In this document: positions 26,316-34,537 of the stretch, one piece after another
How positions within the stretch are numbered: the stretch's first letter is position 1
Layout of the letters: every line of letters begins with the position of its first letter
Source: Mucilaginibacter defluvii
GTDB lineage: Bacteria; Bacteroidota; Bacteroidia; Sphingobacteriales; Sphingobacteriaceae
Direction of reading: 5' to 3'
Assembly (NCBI RefSeq): GCF_039543225.1
Contig: NZ_BAABJI010000001.1
Location: forward strand, 1,267,193-1,331,192
DNA length: 64,000 nt
Notes under the pieces: model-generated
What the model saw: only the letters and a program-made list of their open reading frames with translations
Databases searched by the model: none
What the model was told of the DNA's origin: nothing
Made by a program: the position numbers and the translations under genes

Positions 26316-26367
26316 TCTGCTTGTCTATCAAAGTGTTGTTTCAAAAAGCAGATTTTTTAAGAAAAAT

Positions 26368-28014
26368 TTAACATTGAAATTTGGCAATTCGAGCCGGTTT
26401 TGTACTTTTGCCCCCGGAGAGATGGCAGAGTGGTCGATTGCGGCGGTCTTGAAAACCGTTGACTGTTAAAGGTCCGGGGGTTCGAATCCCTCTCTCTCCG
26501 CTTAGAGGGATAATGTCAACATTATCCCTCTTTTTTTCGTAAATTAGAAATCCTTTTTGCTTCATTATCAGGCTTTTACGTGCAAAAATATCAAGCATTG
26601 TAGGTGTTCGATAGATTCCGTTTTCATAGTACAAGTTGCTGTCGAACACCTGTTTTACGAATTCACGTTTATCTAAGGTATCAGCCTGATTGTAGACGTA
26701 AGCCATATCAGTTAATGCATCTAAATGCCGCTTTAGCAGTTCAAATGCTCTCTCTGCACCCTTATTGACCCGTTCAAGCATGCCTTTGATCTTGATGATA
26801 TTATCTGAGTACGTTGTATACCAACGTTCATAGGTATCTTTGGCGATATCTCCTCTGATCCACTTTTCTTCTACTGTAAATAACAGTTCCTCTTCTTTAG
26901 CCAGTTCCTTTTGCTTTTGAGACATCATGGTCTTGTTTTCGGATAAGGCACCATCTATCCTTTTCTCGGATGCCAGACGTATGTCTTTAACCTCCGTTTG
27001 ATCCAGGCTCATCAGTTTACAGGCACCCAGGAACTGGTCATGGGCTTTTATCGCACTGATATTGTTATGCTTGGAATGCTTGCATTTATAGTAATAGAAG
27101 TATTTGCCTGACTTGCCACGTGATGGCGCACCGGTTAGCGGAGTTCCGCAATGGCATTTCAATAACCCTCGTAGCGGAATCTCGTCATCCAGAGAAACCC
27201 TGATCTTCTCCGGCTTTTTCATTTTAGCCTGTACGAGATGCCAAGTGGTTTTATCCACGATCGCCTCATGTTTAGAAGGAAATAGACCGGCGGGATGTTC
27301 TTTGAACGCTTTTGTGTACAACAGGCCACCATAGGCCGGATTGGCCAGTACACGCTCGACCGCCATATTTCCGCCACGGTCAAAACCCATTTCATAAGCT
27401 TGTTCCTTGATCTTATATAAAGGCACATCACGGATGTAGGCATCATAAATATAACGTACGACCTTTGCTTCGCTTTCTTCGATCACTATTGTGCGATTTT
27501 TATTTTCACCAACCTTTCGGTAACCAAATGGTGCATTCTTATAGACAAACCTACCTTCTTTGGCTTTAGCAGTATATAAACCGCCACGTACTTTAATGCT
27601 TCGGTTGATATTATCTTCTTCCGCCAATAACAATTGAAGACCTGTCCGGAAGTAACTGCCCGGTGTATCATAGTCGAACGTGATGCCCTCGGTCACACTG
27701 ACGATCTGAATGTTGTATAAGCGTTGTAAATTCTTGACCAAACTCATCGCTTCACCTGCATCCCGGCTAAAACGGTCCAACTGATCGACCAGCAGATAAT
27801 CTACCTGCCGATGGTATTTGGTAATGAACGCCTGTAATTTGATAAAATCCGGGCGATCGAAAGTACGGGCGCTCTTGCCCCGGTCAATAAAGGTATCGAC
27901 CAGTTGGACGCGATTGTGCTGTATCCATTGGTCGGTATATAGTTCCTGGCGCTCTATAGAGCCGTTACTTTGTCCCAGGTTACTAAAGCGGAGGTATCTG
28001 ATCGCACGTTTCAT
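26368..28014 (-). CDS. Large serine recombinase (element integrase) with tRNA-derived C-terminus
   Basis: A 548-residue integrase. The resolvase-type catalytic domain has Ser11 in YLRFSNLGQSNGSIERQ, plus LLVDQLDRFSRD. The recombinase domain (RVLANPAYGGLLY) and a zinc ribbon (CHCGTPLTG and YKCKHSKH) follow, then a coiled coil around residues 345-430. From about residue 505 onward the protein is translated antisense through the tRNA gene (SGERGIRTPGPL), and the stop lies in chromosomal DNA beyond the tRNA promoter. The genuine element-encoded end may therefore be near residue 500. It converges on the tRNA and presumably integrates at or beside it. Family function: site-specific integration and excision. 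Confidence 0.92.
   Translation of the reverse strand: MKRAIRYLRFSNLGQSNGSIERQELYTDQWIQHNRVQLVDTFIDRGKSARTFDRPDFIKLQAFITKYHRQVDYLLVDQLDRFSRDAGEAMSLVKNLQRLYNIQIVSVTEGITFDYDTPGSYFRTGLQLLLAEEDNINRSIKVRGGLYTAKAKEGRFVYKNAPFGYRKVGENKNRTIVIEESEAKVVRYIYDAYIRDVPLYKIKEQAYEMGFDRGGNMAVERVLANPAYGGLLYTKAFKEHPAGLFPSKHEAIVDKTTWHLVQAKMKKPEKIRVSLDDEIPLRGLLKCHCGTPLTGAPSRGKSGKYFYYYKCKHSKHNNISAIKAHDQFLGACKLMSLDQTEVKDIRLASEKRIDGALSENKTMMSQKQKELAKEEELLFTVEEKWIRGDIAKDTYERWYTTYSDNIIKIKGMLERVNKGAERAFELLKRHLDALTDMAYVYNQADTLDKREFVKQVFDSNLYYENGIYRTPTMLDIFARKSLIMKQKGFLIYEKKRDNVDIIPLSGERGIRTPGPLTVNGFQDRRNRPLCHLSGGKSTKPARIAKFQC
26380..26410 (+). promoter_or_regulatory. Promoter of tRNA-Ser
   Basis: TTTG at 26380-26383, 19-nt spacer, TACTTTTG at 26403-26410: a full match to the Bacteroidota consensus. 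The tRNA 5' end is 6 bp downstream. The antisense recombinase frame runs through this promoter. Confidence 0.85.
26416..26500 (+). tRNA. tRNA-Ser (anticodon TGA)
   Basis: An 85-nt tRNA with acceptor stem GGAGAGA/TCTCTCC and discriminator G. The anticodon stem GCGGT/ACCGT encloses loop CTTGAAA. A class II variable arm and a T-arm with TTCGAAT are present. CCA is not encoded. It appears to be the attachment site of the mobile element to its right. Confidence 0.96.
26504..26537 (+). terminator. Terminator of tRNA-Ser
   Basis: A perfect 12-bp stem AGAGGGATAATG/CATTATCCCTCT (26504-26515 and 26520-26531), 4-nt loop and a T run. It is simultaneously coding for the recombinase on the other strand. 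Confidence 0.85.
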
Positions 28015-28153
28015 AATACTCTTTTAAAGTTACTTTGACTATTATTTCTACTATTAAATTTAGCATTTTCTTTTCTTTTTCACGTTCAAATTCAGCTAAA
28101 TTTTCATTTATTTTCTCGTCTACCTGATCTTTCTTCCTGCTCACATTTTCCAT
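27983..28153 (-). CDS. Small overlapping protein upstream of the recombinase
   Basis: A 56-residue reading frame from ATG at 28153 (MENVSRKKDQVDEKINENLA) to TAG at 27983, overlapping the first 32 bp of the recombinase gene in another frame. The product has a charged, helical N-terminal half, a hydrophobic LNLIVEIIVKVTL stretch and an EYYETCDQIPPL end. Its composition looks like a real protein, and the overlap suggests translational coupling. I know of similar short frames before serine recombinases in this group but cannot name a family; it could be a recombination directionality or regulatory factor. It was found by reading the sequence directly. Confidence 0.6.
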   Translation of the reverse strand: MENVSRKKDQVDEKINENLAEFEREKEKKMLNLIVEIIVKVTLKEYYETCDQIPPL

Positions 28154-28174
28154 CTCTACTTAAAAAAAGGTCCA

Positions 28175-28203
28175 TAAAAAAAGGGCGAACATCACTGTCG
28201 CCC
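28175..28203 (-). terminator. Terminator at the end of the tra operon
   Basis: Stem GGGCGA/TCGCCC (28183-28188 and 28198-28203) with a T7 run on the minus strand. It separates the tra operon from the recombinase unit. Confidence 0.75.
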
Positions 28204-28219
28204 ATCTGATCATTTTCGC

Positions 28220-28501
28220 TTAAGAGCGCAATCGCACCGTACTGGGCTTATTGCGCTTGAATGACGGCTCATACAGTATATAGCCGAAGTCGGCCAGGTC
28301 CCTTAAGCAACGGTGATAGGTCGTACCGGATACTTTGGCCAATGGCATGATCTCATGCGCGTAAGCGCTGATCGCTTCGGGGCACCCCAGTTGCTGCCAG
28401 TAGCCTACAAGGACAGCGAACAGGCCAATATGGCTGAGTCCGATGCGCGGATCTTTTCTGATCGCATCGAAAAATAGCGCTATTGGCCTGCCCGCATCCA
28501 T
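28220..28501 (-). CDS. Small winged-helix-like protein of mobile elements
   Basis: A 93-residue protein. It opens with RPIALFFDAIRKDPRIGLSHIGLF and ends with a likely helix-turn-helix/wing: VSGTTYHRCLRDLADFGYILYEPSFKRNKPSTVRL. This layout is typical of small regulators or replication-associated proteins carried by Bacteroidota plasmids, phages and conjugative elements. It is the last gene of the tra operon, 3 bp after the preceding gene and directly before a terminator. DNA binding is inferred from the fold pattern only. Confidence 0.7.
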   Translation of the reverse strand: MDAGRPIALFFDAIRKDPRIGLSHIGLFAVLVGYWQQLGCPEAISAYAHEIMPLAKVSGTTYHRCLRDLADFGYILYEPSFKRNKPSTVRLRS

Positions 28502-28504
28502 CGC

Positions 28505-30319
28505 TTAAATACGCGCGCCCTGTCTGCGGCGGTTACCTTGTGACTGTTCCTGATTAGGTGCCTGATCTTGTTTTACCGCGTTGTTCTGAGATTGGTTCTC
28601 TTTATTGCCCTGCTGCTGATCATTAGCTTGCCCATTGTTCTGGGCTTTCTGCTCTGCCGCCCTCGCGATCGCCTGGCGTTGAACTTCCTGCGGAGAAAGA
28701 TCATTTTGCTGGCTCTGCTCGAACGCCTGACGGTTCACTTTCTTAACATCCAGCTTCTGCCCGTTCTCATCAAAGAAATCCAAACGCATCATGGCTGCAT
28801 TGGCCACCAGGTTTGCCTTTGTTTCCTGCCCATCTTTTACCAGCGTCACTTCGACTTTGTTGCCTTTTTCCAGCTGTTTCGCTAACCGGTCCTGCAGGTA
28901 CTTCTCCCCGATACCGGCGATAGGGTACCGCTCTAACTCCTTTCCATGATCATTCCATTTGATCACTTTGGAGTTAAAGTTCCCGTTGTGATCCGCATTC
29001 TTAAAGTCGAGCGCGCGCCAGGACTGGTAAGTTTCGCCACCTGGTGACGGCACCATTTTACGGCCGGTCGAACTCTCTGATTCTACCATCACCGGTTGCG
29101 GGCGCAGCACCGCGCGGCCATCCAGCATATTATAGCGCTCCTGTAACGTGTAGTTATGTTTCTGGCCCACAAAGAAACTTTGGGTCAGATCTTCCCGGCC
29201 CTCTTTTTTCAATGTCGCATCGAAGCGATTGAAAAACGTCAGATCCTTTTGCGCATCGTCCCCCTTGGAAAAATGCAACGTGGAGTGTACCTCGTCCTTA
29301 CCGAACTTACGCACGTGCGGCAAAGTGAACTCTGTCAGGTTCTGATCCATCTTAGTATGGAGTTCTTTAGCAATCTCTGTCCCAAAGCCTAAGTTGAATA
29401 ACTGGTCTTTGTTATAATCAAAACTTTTCTGATTCATGGTATTTGATTTTTTAATGGTTAATACTTCTTTGGTAAAATAGCTGGCATGGGTTGAGGCCGA
29501 CAGGAGCTTAGGATCGGTTTGTTTCAACTGGTCATCATATAGCCTGATCGCACCACGGTCAGCATCGAACTTTGCGTAGAGCGTTTGTTCAATAGTAAGC
29601 GGACGACCCAGTTGACCAGGTGTTGATAATCGAACATTACCATTCTTATCGCAATGGAGTGTGAGCAACGTAATACCGCAGTATTCTTCCGGATAGCCCT
29701 CCATATCCAACTTCAAAATACGTCCGCGATATTCACCGGCGAGGATAAGGTCAGCCGACCTCTTATTAGCTGATAGTTCTTTACCCTCACTGAGCAAAAA
29801 GCTTTTTCCCTCTTCCTGACTCTCGAAATATTTTAAGACGCTCACTTCGTGGCCTATTTCATAGATCTGATGCCCGGGATGGGTATGCTCGATCACCAGG
29901 AAACGCGTTACCTCTTTCTCCGGCTCAATAACTTGCTGCCACTGCACCGGGAAAAATATTTCTTGTTGCAGGTAAGATCCCAAATCGTTCATTTGCCACC
30001 CGGGTTGCAGGCTAATGCTAAGTTCATTGAATTGCTTCCTGACCTCGTGTAGATCGGGAGCCTGTAGCGATGACTGCTGTTCAAGGCTTGCAGCAAGATT
30101 AGGCACCGGAAGAAAAACATGATCGGCATCGATGAAATTTTGCTCCCCATAGTCAAATACATTATTTGCTGCCGTACAGAACGCCTCAGCCTCCCCGGCG
30201 GACGCATAACCATGAAATGCAGGGTCGTCCTTACCTCTGTCAAAAGCCACCCAGTTCCAATTTTGATCGGCAGCTTTTTGCAGAAATTCGGCAACCTGAT
30301 CGCGATGCTTTAATTCCAT
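28505..30319 (-). CDS. Conserved ICE protein of unknown function, Q/N-rich tail
   Basis: A 604-residue soluble protein without signal peptide or helix. The N-terminal part (about residues 1-290) has repeated short alpha/beta units (WNWVAFDRGKDDPAFHGYASAGEAEAF). A second module begins at MNQKSFDYNKDQLFNLGFG (about residue 295), where an internal start could give a shorter product. The region LQDRLAKQLEKGNKVEVTLVKDGQETKANL resembles DUF3945-like segments of Bacteroidota mobile elements, but I am not sure of the family. The last 80 residues are Gln/Asn-rich and probably disordered, ending NRRRQGARI. It lies in the tra operon after traM, where other elements carry traN. Confidence 0.7.
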   Translation of the reverse strand: MELKHRDQVAEFLQKAADQNWNWVAFDRGKDDPAFHGYASAGEAEAFCTAANNVFDYGEQNFIDADHVFLPVPNLAASLEQQSSLQAPDLHEVRKQFNELSISLQPGWQMNDLGSYLQQEIFFPVQWQQVIEPEKEVTRFLVIEHTHPGHQIYEIGHEVSVLKYFESQEEGKSFLLSEGKELSANKRSADLILAGEYRGRILKLDMEGYPEEYCGITLLTLHCDKNGNVRLSTPGQLGRPLTIEQTLYAKFDADRGAIRLYDDQLKQTDPKLLSASTHASYFTKEVLTIKKSNTMNQKSFDYNKDQLFNLGFGTEIAKELHTKMDQNLTEFTLPHVRKFGKDEVHSTLHFSKGDDAQKDLTFFNRFDATLKKEGREDLTQSFFVGQKHNYTLQERYNMLDGRAVLRPQPVMVESESSTGRKMVPSPGGETYQSWRALDFKNADHNGNFNSKVIKWNDHGKELERYPIAGIGEKYLQDRLAKQLEKGNKVEVTLVKDGQETKANLVANAAMMRLDFFDENGQKLDVKKVNRQAFEQSQQNDLSPQEVQRQAIARAAEQKAQNNGQANDQQQGNKENQSQNNAVKQDQAPNQEQSQGNRRRQGARI

Positions 30320-30330
30320 AGCCTGATCTT

Positions 30331-31419
30331 TTAACGCACCGCTTTGATCAGGTCGTTATCCCGCAACAGCAACGTGTGCCCATTCTTGAGTTTTCCTTTT
30401 ACCCGCTTGACCTTCTTGGAGAAAAGCCCCTTTGCCGTATTAATACCCGCAGTGGCCAGTTGGGCGCTCATCGATGGGTCAAAACTCATGATGTCCATAC
30501 TCTGTACACCATTGACTGCGCCATTGCGAAGCGCGTCACCCGTTACCGCTTCCGGCACACTGATCCCCTCCAGTCCATCCGTGCGGTCAAAGACCGTCAG
30601 GTCGACCGGGATGATCTGCAAGCCCATGTGGATGAGTTTAATGTGGATCTTCACCCGCTGGTTGGTCAGGTCGCCGCTGCCATAGATCAGGTGCCCCTTT
30701 GGGAAGAATTCACCGTTCAGGCGAACCGAATCCAGCAGTCGCATGCGGATCACCGTGCCTTGCACGATCTTTTGATTGCCATCAATAACAGCGGGGATCG
30801 CCATAAAACGTTCTGTAGCGACAGGCGGTGTACCTGTTTCCGTAGCAGGTTTACCACGGTTGGGGTTCTGCAGCTCCAGCAGTTTCTCCAGCATCCCGTT
30901 CAATTGTTTCATCTCGGGATCTTCGGCCAATGTGCTGGCTGGTACCGGGTACGGTTGGGTAACCACCTGCTCCGTTCTAATAGGTGCAGCCTTGACCGGC
31001 GGTTTATTGATCTCGGTCTGCAAAGCTGCCAGCTTCTGGGTGATCTGGGCAGCTTTCGTGTTCGGGTCATCATCTGAACCAGATGTGGCTGCGAGCGTGG
31101 TCTGCGGGTTAGCGGAAAAAACACCGGCGCTGTCCAGGCTGCGTTTGAAAAAGGGATCGGTCCGGCGCAATTGTTCCTGTTTGTTGGAATCGGCACGGGC
31201 TTTCTCGTAGAAACCTAATTTGTCATTCGCCGTGTCGGCAGTCAGCATGCTGCCCGGCAGTTTCATTGACAGACCGCCTTGGGCGGCTGCTTTGGACTGT
31301 TCGCCCTTCCCGCCACCGAATACCCAGAAAAGTAAGGCCAGGAACGGAAAGACGATCAGTGGCATGATCAGCAGGAATTTGCGCTTGCGCAGCTCCTGCG
31401 GGTTGTTCTTTGTTTTCAT
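30331..31419 (-). CDS. traM: Conjugative transposon protein TraM
   Basis: A 362-residue VirB10-like component of the mating channel. One membrane helix lies near the N-terminus (about residues 14-32, FLLIMPLIVFPFLALLFWVFGGG). A Pro/Gln/Thr-rich periplasmic linker follows, then a C-terminal beta-barrel-type domain (VIDGNQKIVQGTVIRMRLLDSVRLNG, FPKGHLIYGSG) typical of TraM/VirB10. The ATG at 31419 follows traK by 5 bp. TraM spans the periplasm and links the inner-membrane complex to the outer-membrane pore, for which TraN would be expected but is missing here. Confidence 0.9.
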   Translation of the reverse strand: MKTKNNPQELRKRKFLLIMPLIVFPFLALLFWVFGGGKGEQSKAAAQGGLSMKLPGSMLTADTANDKLGFYEKARADSNKQEQLRRTDPFFKRSLDSAGVFSANPQTTLAATSGSDDDPNTKAAQITQKLAALQTEINKPPVKAAPIRTEQVVTQPYPVPASTLAEDPEMKQLNGMLEKLLELQNPNRGKPATETGTPPVATERFMAIPAVIDGNQKIVQGTVIRMRLLDSVRLNGEFFPKGHLIYGSGDLTNQRVKIHIKLIHMGLQIIPVDLTVFDRTDGLEGISVPEAVTGDALRNGAVNGVQSMDIMSFDPSMSAQLATAGINTAKGLFSKKVKRVKGKLKNGHTLLLRDNDLIKAVR

Positions 31420-31424
31420 TGGTT

Positions 31425-32042
31425 CTAATGATTGTTAATGTTGAGTAGTTTATTTTCTATTGTTTTCCAATTACGGATCAGCAGCCCCAGTATATTGTTA
31501 TCGCTGTGCTGCGCTTCATAGAGTTCGCCGGTGGTGACCAGGCTCTGACTGACCTGGCTGGTCGCACGGGTGATGGTCAGCCGCGCAAAGCACTTGAACC
31601 GGTAGGGTTCGTTCTTGGTGTCCACCTGCACGCTATCGACCACAATGCGCTGCCGGATATTACCAGCAATGACGTTGGCATAATAACCGCTGACCGAAAG
31701 GCTATCGTAGATATTCCGGGCGGATTCATCTGCCATGTCCAGCGCACGGGTGAGGTTACGTCGGTTGGCCTTTTCATCGGGGTCGAGCGTGAAGAACAGT
31801 TCGTGAAAGGCACGTACATGGCCTTTGGCCGAGACCGGCAGGTAGGCATTTTTATCAGCGGCGTTCGCTGCCCAGGATGTATTGCCCGCAAGGATGTAGA
31901 TCCGTTTCTGCAATTGATCCTGCCCGACCCGTTGCTGCCAGGCCATGAAGCCGATAGCGGCAAAGGCGCAGATCACGATCACAATGGTGAAAAGCCGTAC
32001 ATGCTGGAAAGCCGTTTCGATATTTTTGAGTTTCTTGAACAT
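31425..32042 (-). CDS. traK: Conjugative transposon protein TraK
   Basis: A 205-residue VirB8-like protein: a short cytoplasmic start, a membrane helix (about residues 16-34, VRLFTIVIVICAFAAIGFMAW) and a periplasmic NTF2-like domain with the family stretch HVRAFHELFFTLDPDEKANRRNLTRAL. Together with TraJ and TraM it builds the inner-membrane part of the transfer channel. The gene lies 2 bp after traJ. Confidence 0.92.
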   Translation of the reverse strand: MFKKLKNIETAFQHVRLFTIVIVICAFAAIGFMAWQQRVGQDQLQKRIYILAGNTSWAANAADKNAYLPVSAKGHVRAFHELFFTLDPDEKANRRNLTRALDMADESARNIYDSLSVSGYYANVIAGNIRQRIVVDSVQVDTKNEPYRFKCFARLTITRATSQVSQSLVTTGELYEAQHSDNNILGLLIRNWKTIENKLLNINNH

Positions 32043-32044
32043 AA

Positions 32045-33172
32045 CTATGACGTTTTAGGCGGACCGCCTTTCAGCTTATCCGTCTGGTAAGTATTGGTCG
32101 TTTGGGTTTGGCTGCCCTGCTGCGTGGAGTTTCGCTGCGTATTATTGCTGGAAAAGACATTCTGCATGATCGTACCACTGGCATAAGACATGGCCATGGA
32201 AGCCATTGCTGAGGTTTTGTTGAACAGCGCGTGGCCACCCACATTCATGATGTAGTTGGCGATGCTGGGTACGGTGAAGTACCCCAGGATACCAATGAGC
32301 AGGAAGATCAGATAGGCGGTCGAGGTATTGCCGAACTCATTGCCGCCAAGGTCGCCGCTCTGGATGGCGGTCAGCATATTCAGCTGGATCTTAGCGATGA
32401 TCGCCCCGAAGATGTTGGCGACCGGCAGCCACATAAATACGTTGACATACCGTGCGAGCCACTGCTTGAGCGTATGCTGGAAGCCATCGAAGATACTCAG
32501 ACCGAAACAGAGTGGCCCAAGGATCGCCAGCACGATCAGTTTGAACGTGCGGATCGTATCCAGGCATAAGGCCGCTGCCTGGAAGAGTACATTCAGGCAT
32601 TCATAGATGAACTTGCGCGCCCAGTTCTTGATGCTCCAGCCGGAAAAGGCGTTAGAGATCGGGTTACCGGTATTCTTTTCCGCAACGGCATCCGGGTGGC
32701 TGTATTCGTACCATTTGTCTGGCTCTGAGTTCATTTCCTGCGGCAAAGCCGCTTCGGCAGCCTGATTATCATTTTCCAGTAAGCGTTCTATGGCGGCATT
32801 GGAATTGGCAACCATACCCTGCGTGGCGGTGACGACCGGCTCTAATATCCCATTCATCAACCTGAGTACCAATGGAAAAAAGGCGATGCAAAAACCAATG
32901 GCGAATGGGCGCAACAGCGGATAGACATCGATGGGTTCGGCAGCTGCCTGGTGTTTCCAGATGCGTGCACCGATATAGAACAGGGCAGCGAAACCGCCGA
33001 TGGCGCGGGCCACGCCGATCATCCCGCTGCATAAGGGCAGCATCTGGTCGTAGAGTTGCCGCAACATACCCTGCAAACCGTGCAGGTCATCGGCAATGCC
33101 TTCCGCATGCGCCAGCGCGGGTGTCAGCAGGAAACAACCTGCCAATGCGATAAATAAGACGATCTTTTTCAT
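32045..33172 (-). CDS. traJ: Conjugative transposon protein TraJ
   Basis: A 375-residue polytopic membrane protein (VirB6-like) with a signal-like N-terminus MKKIVLFIALAGCFLLTPALAHA. The segment MIGVARAIGGFAALFYIGARIWKHQA and the PLLRPFAIGFCIAFFPLVL helix are the TraJ hallmark. Further helices are at about 195-225, 235-260 and 280-300. The tail is Gln/Asn/Thr-rich. It forms part of the inner-membrane transfer complex. Confidence 0.93.
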   Translation of the reverse strand: MKKIVLFIALAGCFLLTPALAHAEGIADDLHGLQGMLRQLYDQMLPLCSGMIGVARAIGGFAALFYIGARIWKHQAAAEPIDVYPLLRPFAIGFCIAFFPLVLRLMNGILEPVVTATQGMVANSNAAIERLLENDNQAAEAALPQEMNSEPDKWYEYSHPDAVAEKNTGNPISNAFSGWSIKNWARKFIYECLNVLFQAAALCLDTIRTFKLIVLAILGPLCFGLSIFDGFQHTLKQWLARYVNVFMWLPVANIFGAIIAKIQLNMLTAIQSGDLGGNEFGNTSTAYLIFLLIGILGYFTVPSIANYIMNVGGHALFNKTSAMASMAMSYASGTIMQNVFSSNNTQRNSTQQGSQTQTTNTYQTDKLKGGPPKTS

Positions 33173-33174
33173 GA

Positions 33175-33822
33175 CTAAGGATTGATGCCGTAAAGGCTTT
33201 GAACAATTTGTTTTTCACCGAGTGCGACGGCACGCTGTTGCGCCAGCCGACCGGCATCACTGTTGAACTTACGCAGGTAGCTCAGCTGTGTCCGGCTGTC
33301 CAGAAAAATGCGGTCAATGGCGGTCAGACGTTCGGCATCGCTCATACGCATCTGGCTATTGGTCATGATCATGGCCAGGTCGCTGATGTTCTTCAGGCTG
33401 GCATCGGCAAGATGATCATAGACCGCCATCATGTAGGACAGCTCTTCCGGGTTAAAATGACCACTGCGGTTGAACTCGCCGGAGGCCTTCCGGTATTCAC
33501 TGACAAGCGCGGCCTGGTCACTGATGATGTCGCTGACCCGCGGGTATTTCCGGACGGCGGGACTGACGAGGTACAGTCCGTCCAGGAAAACCTCGTGCAG
33601 GTTAAAATTGCCCTGCGCCACGCCTTTGACGGCATTGTAACCTTTGTTCAATACCTGGTAACCGGTGTACATTTGGTTCAGGATATTCTTCAGGCTGGCC
33701 AGCTTCTGGTAATTCAGCGTCAGCTGGGTAATGCAATCGGCGATGGACTGCGCTTTGGTAGTTTGCGGCAGCAGGCCGCTAAACCCTGCGATCAGCAGCA
33801 CGCTGCACAGGATCTTTTTCAT
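33175..33822 (-). CDS. TraI-like exported protein, third copy
   Basis: A 215-residue exported protein (ATG at 33822; an upstream GTG at 33831 is possible). Signal peptide MKKILCSVLLIAGFSGLLPQTTKAQ. The mature part is almost all alpha-helical, with the blocks YTGYQVLNKGYNAVKGVAQGNFNLHEVFL, SEYRKASGEFNRSGHFNPEELSYM and MRMSDAERLTAIDRI. The same blocks recur in the two preceding genes. The family fits the periplasmic TraI group of Bacteroidota conjugation systems, a possible VirB5-like component. It ends 2 bp before traJ. Confidence 0.8.
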   Translation of the reverse strand: MKKILCSVLLIAGFSGLLPQTTKAQSIADCITQLTLNYQKLASLKNILNQMYTGYQVLNKGYNAVKGVAQGNFNLHEVFLDGLYLVSPAVRKYPRVSDIISDQAALVSEYRKASGEFNRSGHFNPEELSYMMAVYDHLADASLKNISDLAMIMTNSQMRMSDAERLTAIDRIFLDSRTQLSYLRKFNSDAGRLAQQRAVALGEKQIVQSLYGINP

Positions 33823-33856
33823 CGTTCTCACTATTCCTCCCTTCTTGATTTGTTAA

Positions 33857-34525
33857 TTATTGAATACCGTAGAGTTCCTTCATTTTGGCCTTGTCCTTTT
33901 TATAGGCTTGGCGTTGTAAAGCCAGTTTGCGGCATTTGGCGGTGAAATGACCGGCAAATGCATATTTATCTTTGACGCGCTCGTAGATCTTATCCAGCCG
34001 CGACAGGCGTTCGGCATCGGTGAGTTGCAGCTTACCGGGTGTCAGTACCTGCACCAATTCGTCGATGTCCAGTTTGGCCTTGTCCAGCAACGAGCCGCTT
34101 ACTTTGTCGAAGTAGCGCCGTTCGCTGGCGGTTAACATTTGGCTTTTTTCCTGCCATTGTTTTTCGTTCGCGAACAGCGAACAAGCTTGCCGGTACAGGC
34201 TATCGATGGCGCGGCCTTTGGGGTCTCTCTTCACGGCGGGCGATACCTGTTCCAGCGAGGTCAGGTAGGCATCATGCAGGCTGAACGTGCCGTTCTTCAG
34301 GTCATTAGCGGTATTGAGGCCTTTTTCCGCGATGTTGTACCCTTTGCGGATCGCGCCGAGATAGACCTGGTAGGCGGCGATCTGTTCGGCCATCAGTTTG
34401 CGTTTTTTGGATTGCTGATTAAAGAGATCGCTAAAGAACTGCGCTTTGACCGGCATGGATTGCAGAAGCAGCAGCAGGCAGCTTGCGATCAGGCTTAATG
34501 ACTTGAAGGGTCTTTTGGTATTCAT
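33857..34525 (-). CDS. TraI-like exported protein, second copy
   Basis: A 222-residue exported helical protein with signal peptide ending VKAQ. It shares IRKGYNIAEKGLNTANDLKNGTFSLHDAYL and LQLTDAERLSRLDKIYERV with the third copy, with clear divergence elsewhere. Proteins like this are sometimes labelled TerB-like tellurite resistance proteins; nothing in the sequence supports that role here. The conjugative context and the repeated gene order favour a transfer-apparatus subunit. Confidence 0.75.
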   Translation of the reverse strand: MNTKRPFKSLSLIASCLLLLLQSMPVKAQFFSDLFNQQSKKRKLMAEQIAAYQVYLGAIRKGYNIAEKGLNTANDLKNGTFSLHDAYLTSLEQVSPAVKRDPKGRAIDSLYRQACSLFANEKQWQEKSQMLTASERRYFDKVSGSLLDKAKLDIDELVQVLTPGKLQLTDAERLSRLDKIYERVKDKYAFAGHFTAKCRKLALQRQAYKKDKAKMKELYGIQ

Positions 34526-34537
34526 GACGTTTCTTGT

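Noticed and set aside
26368..26500. The peptide SGERGIRTPGPL as a real conserved protein domain
   Set aside because: It is the antisense translation of tRNA-Ser, a well-known artefact; kept only as evidence of read-through of the recombinase frame.
33857..34525. Tellurite resistance (TerB-like) function for the second TraI-like protein
   Set aside because: It has a signal peptide, clear similarity to its two neighbours and lies in a tra operon; no tellurite genes are nearby.
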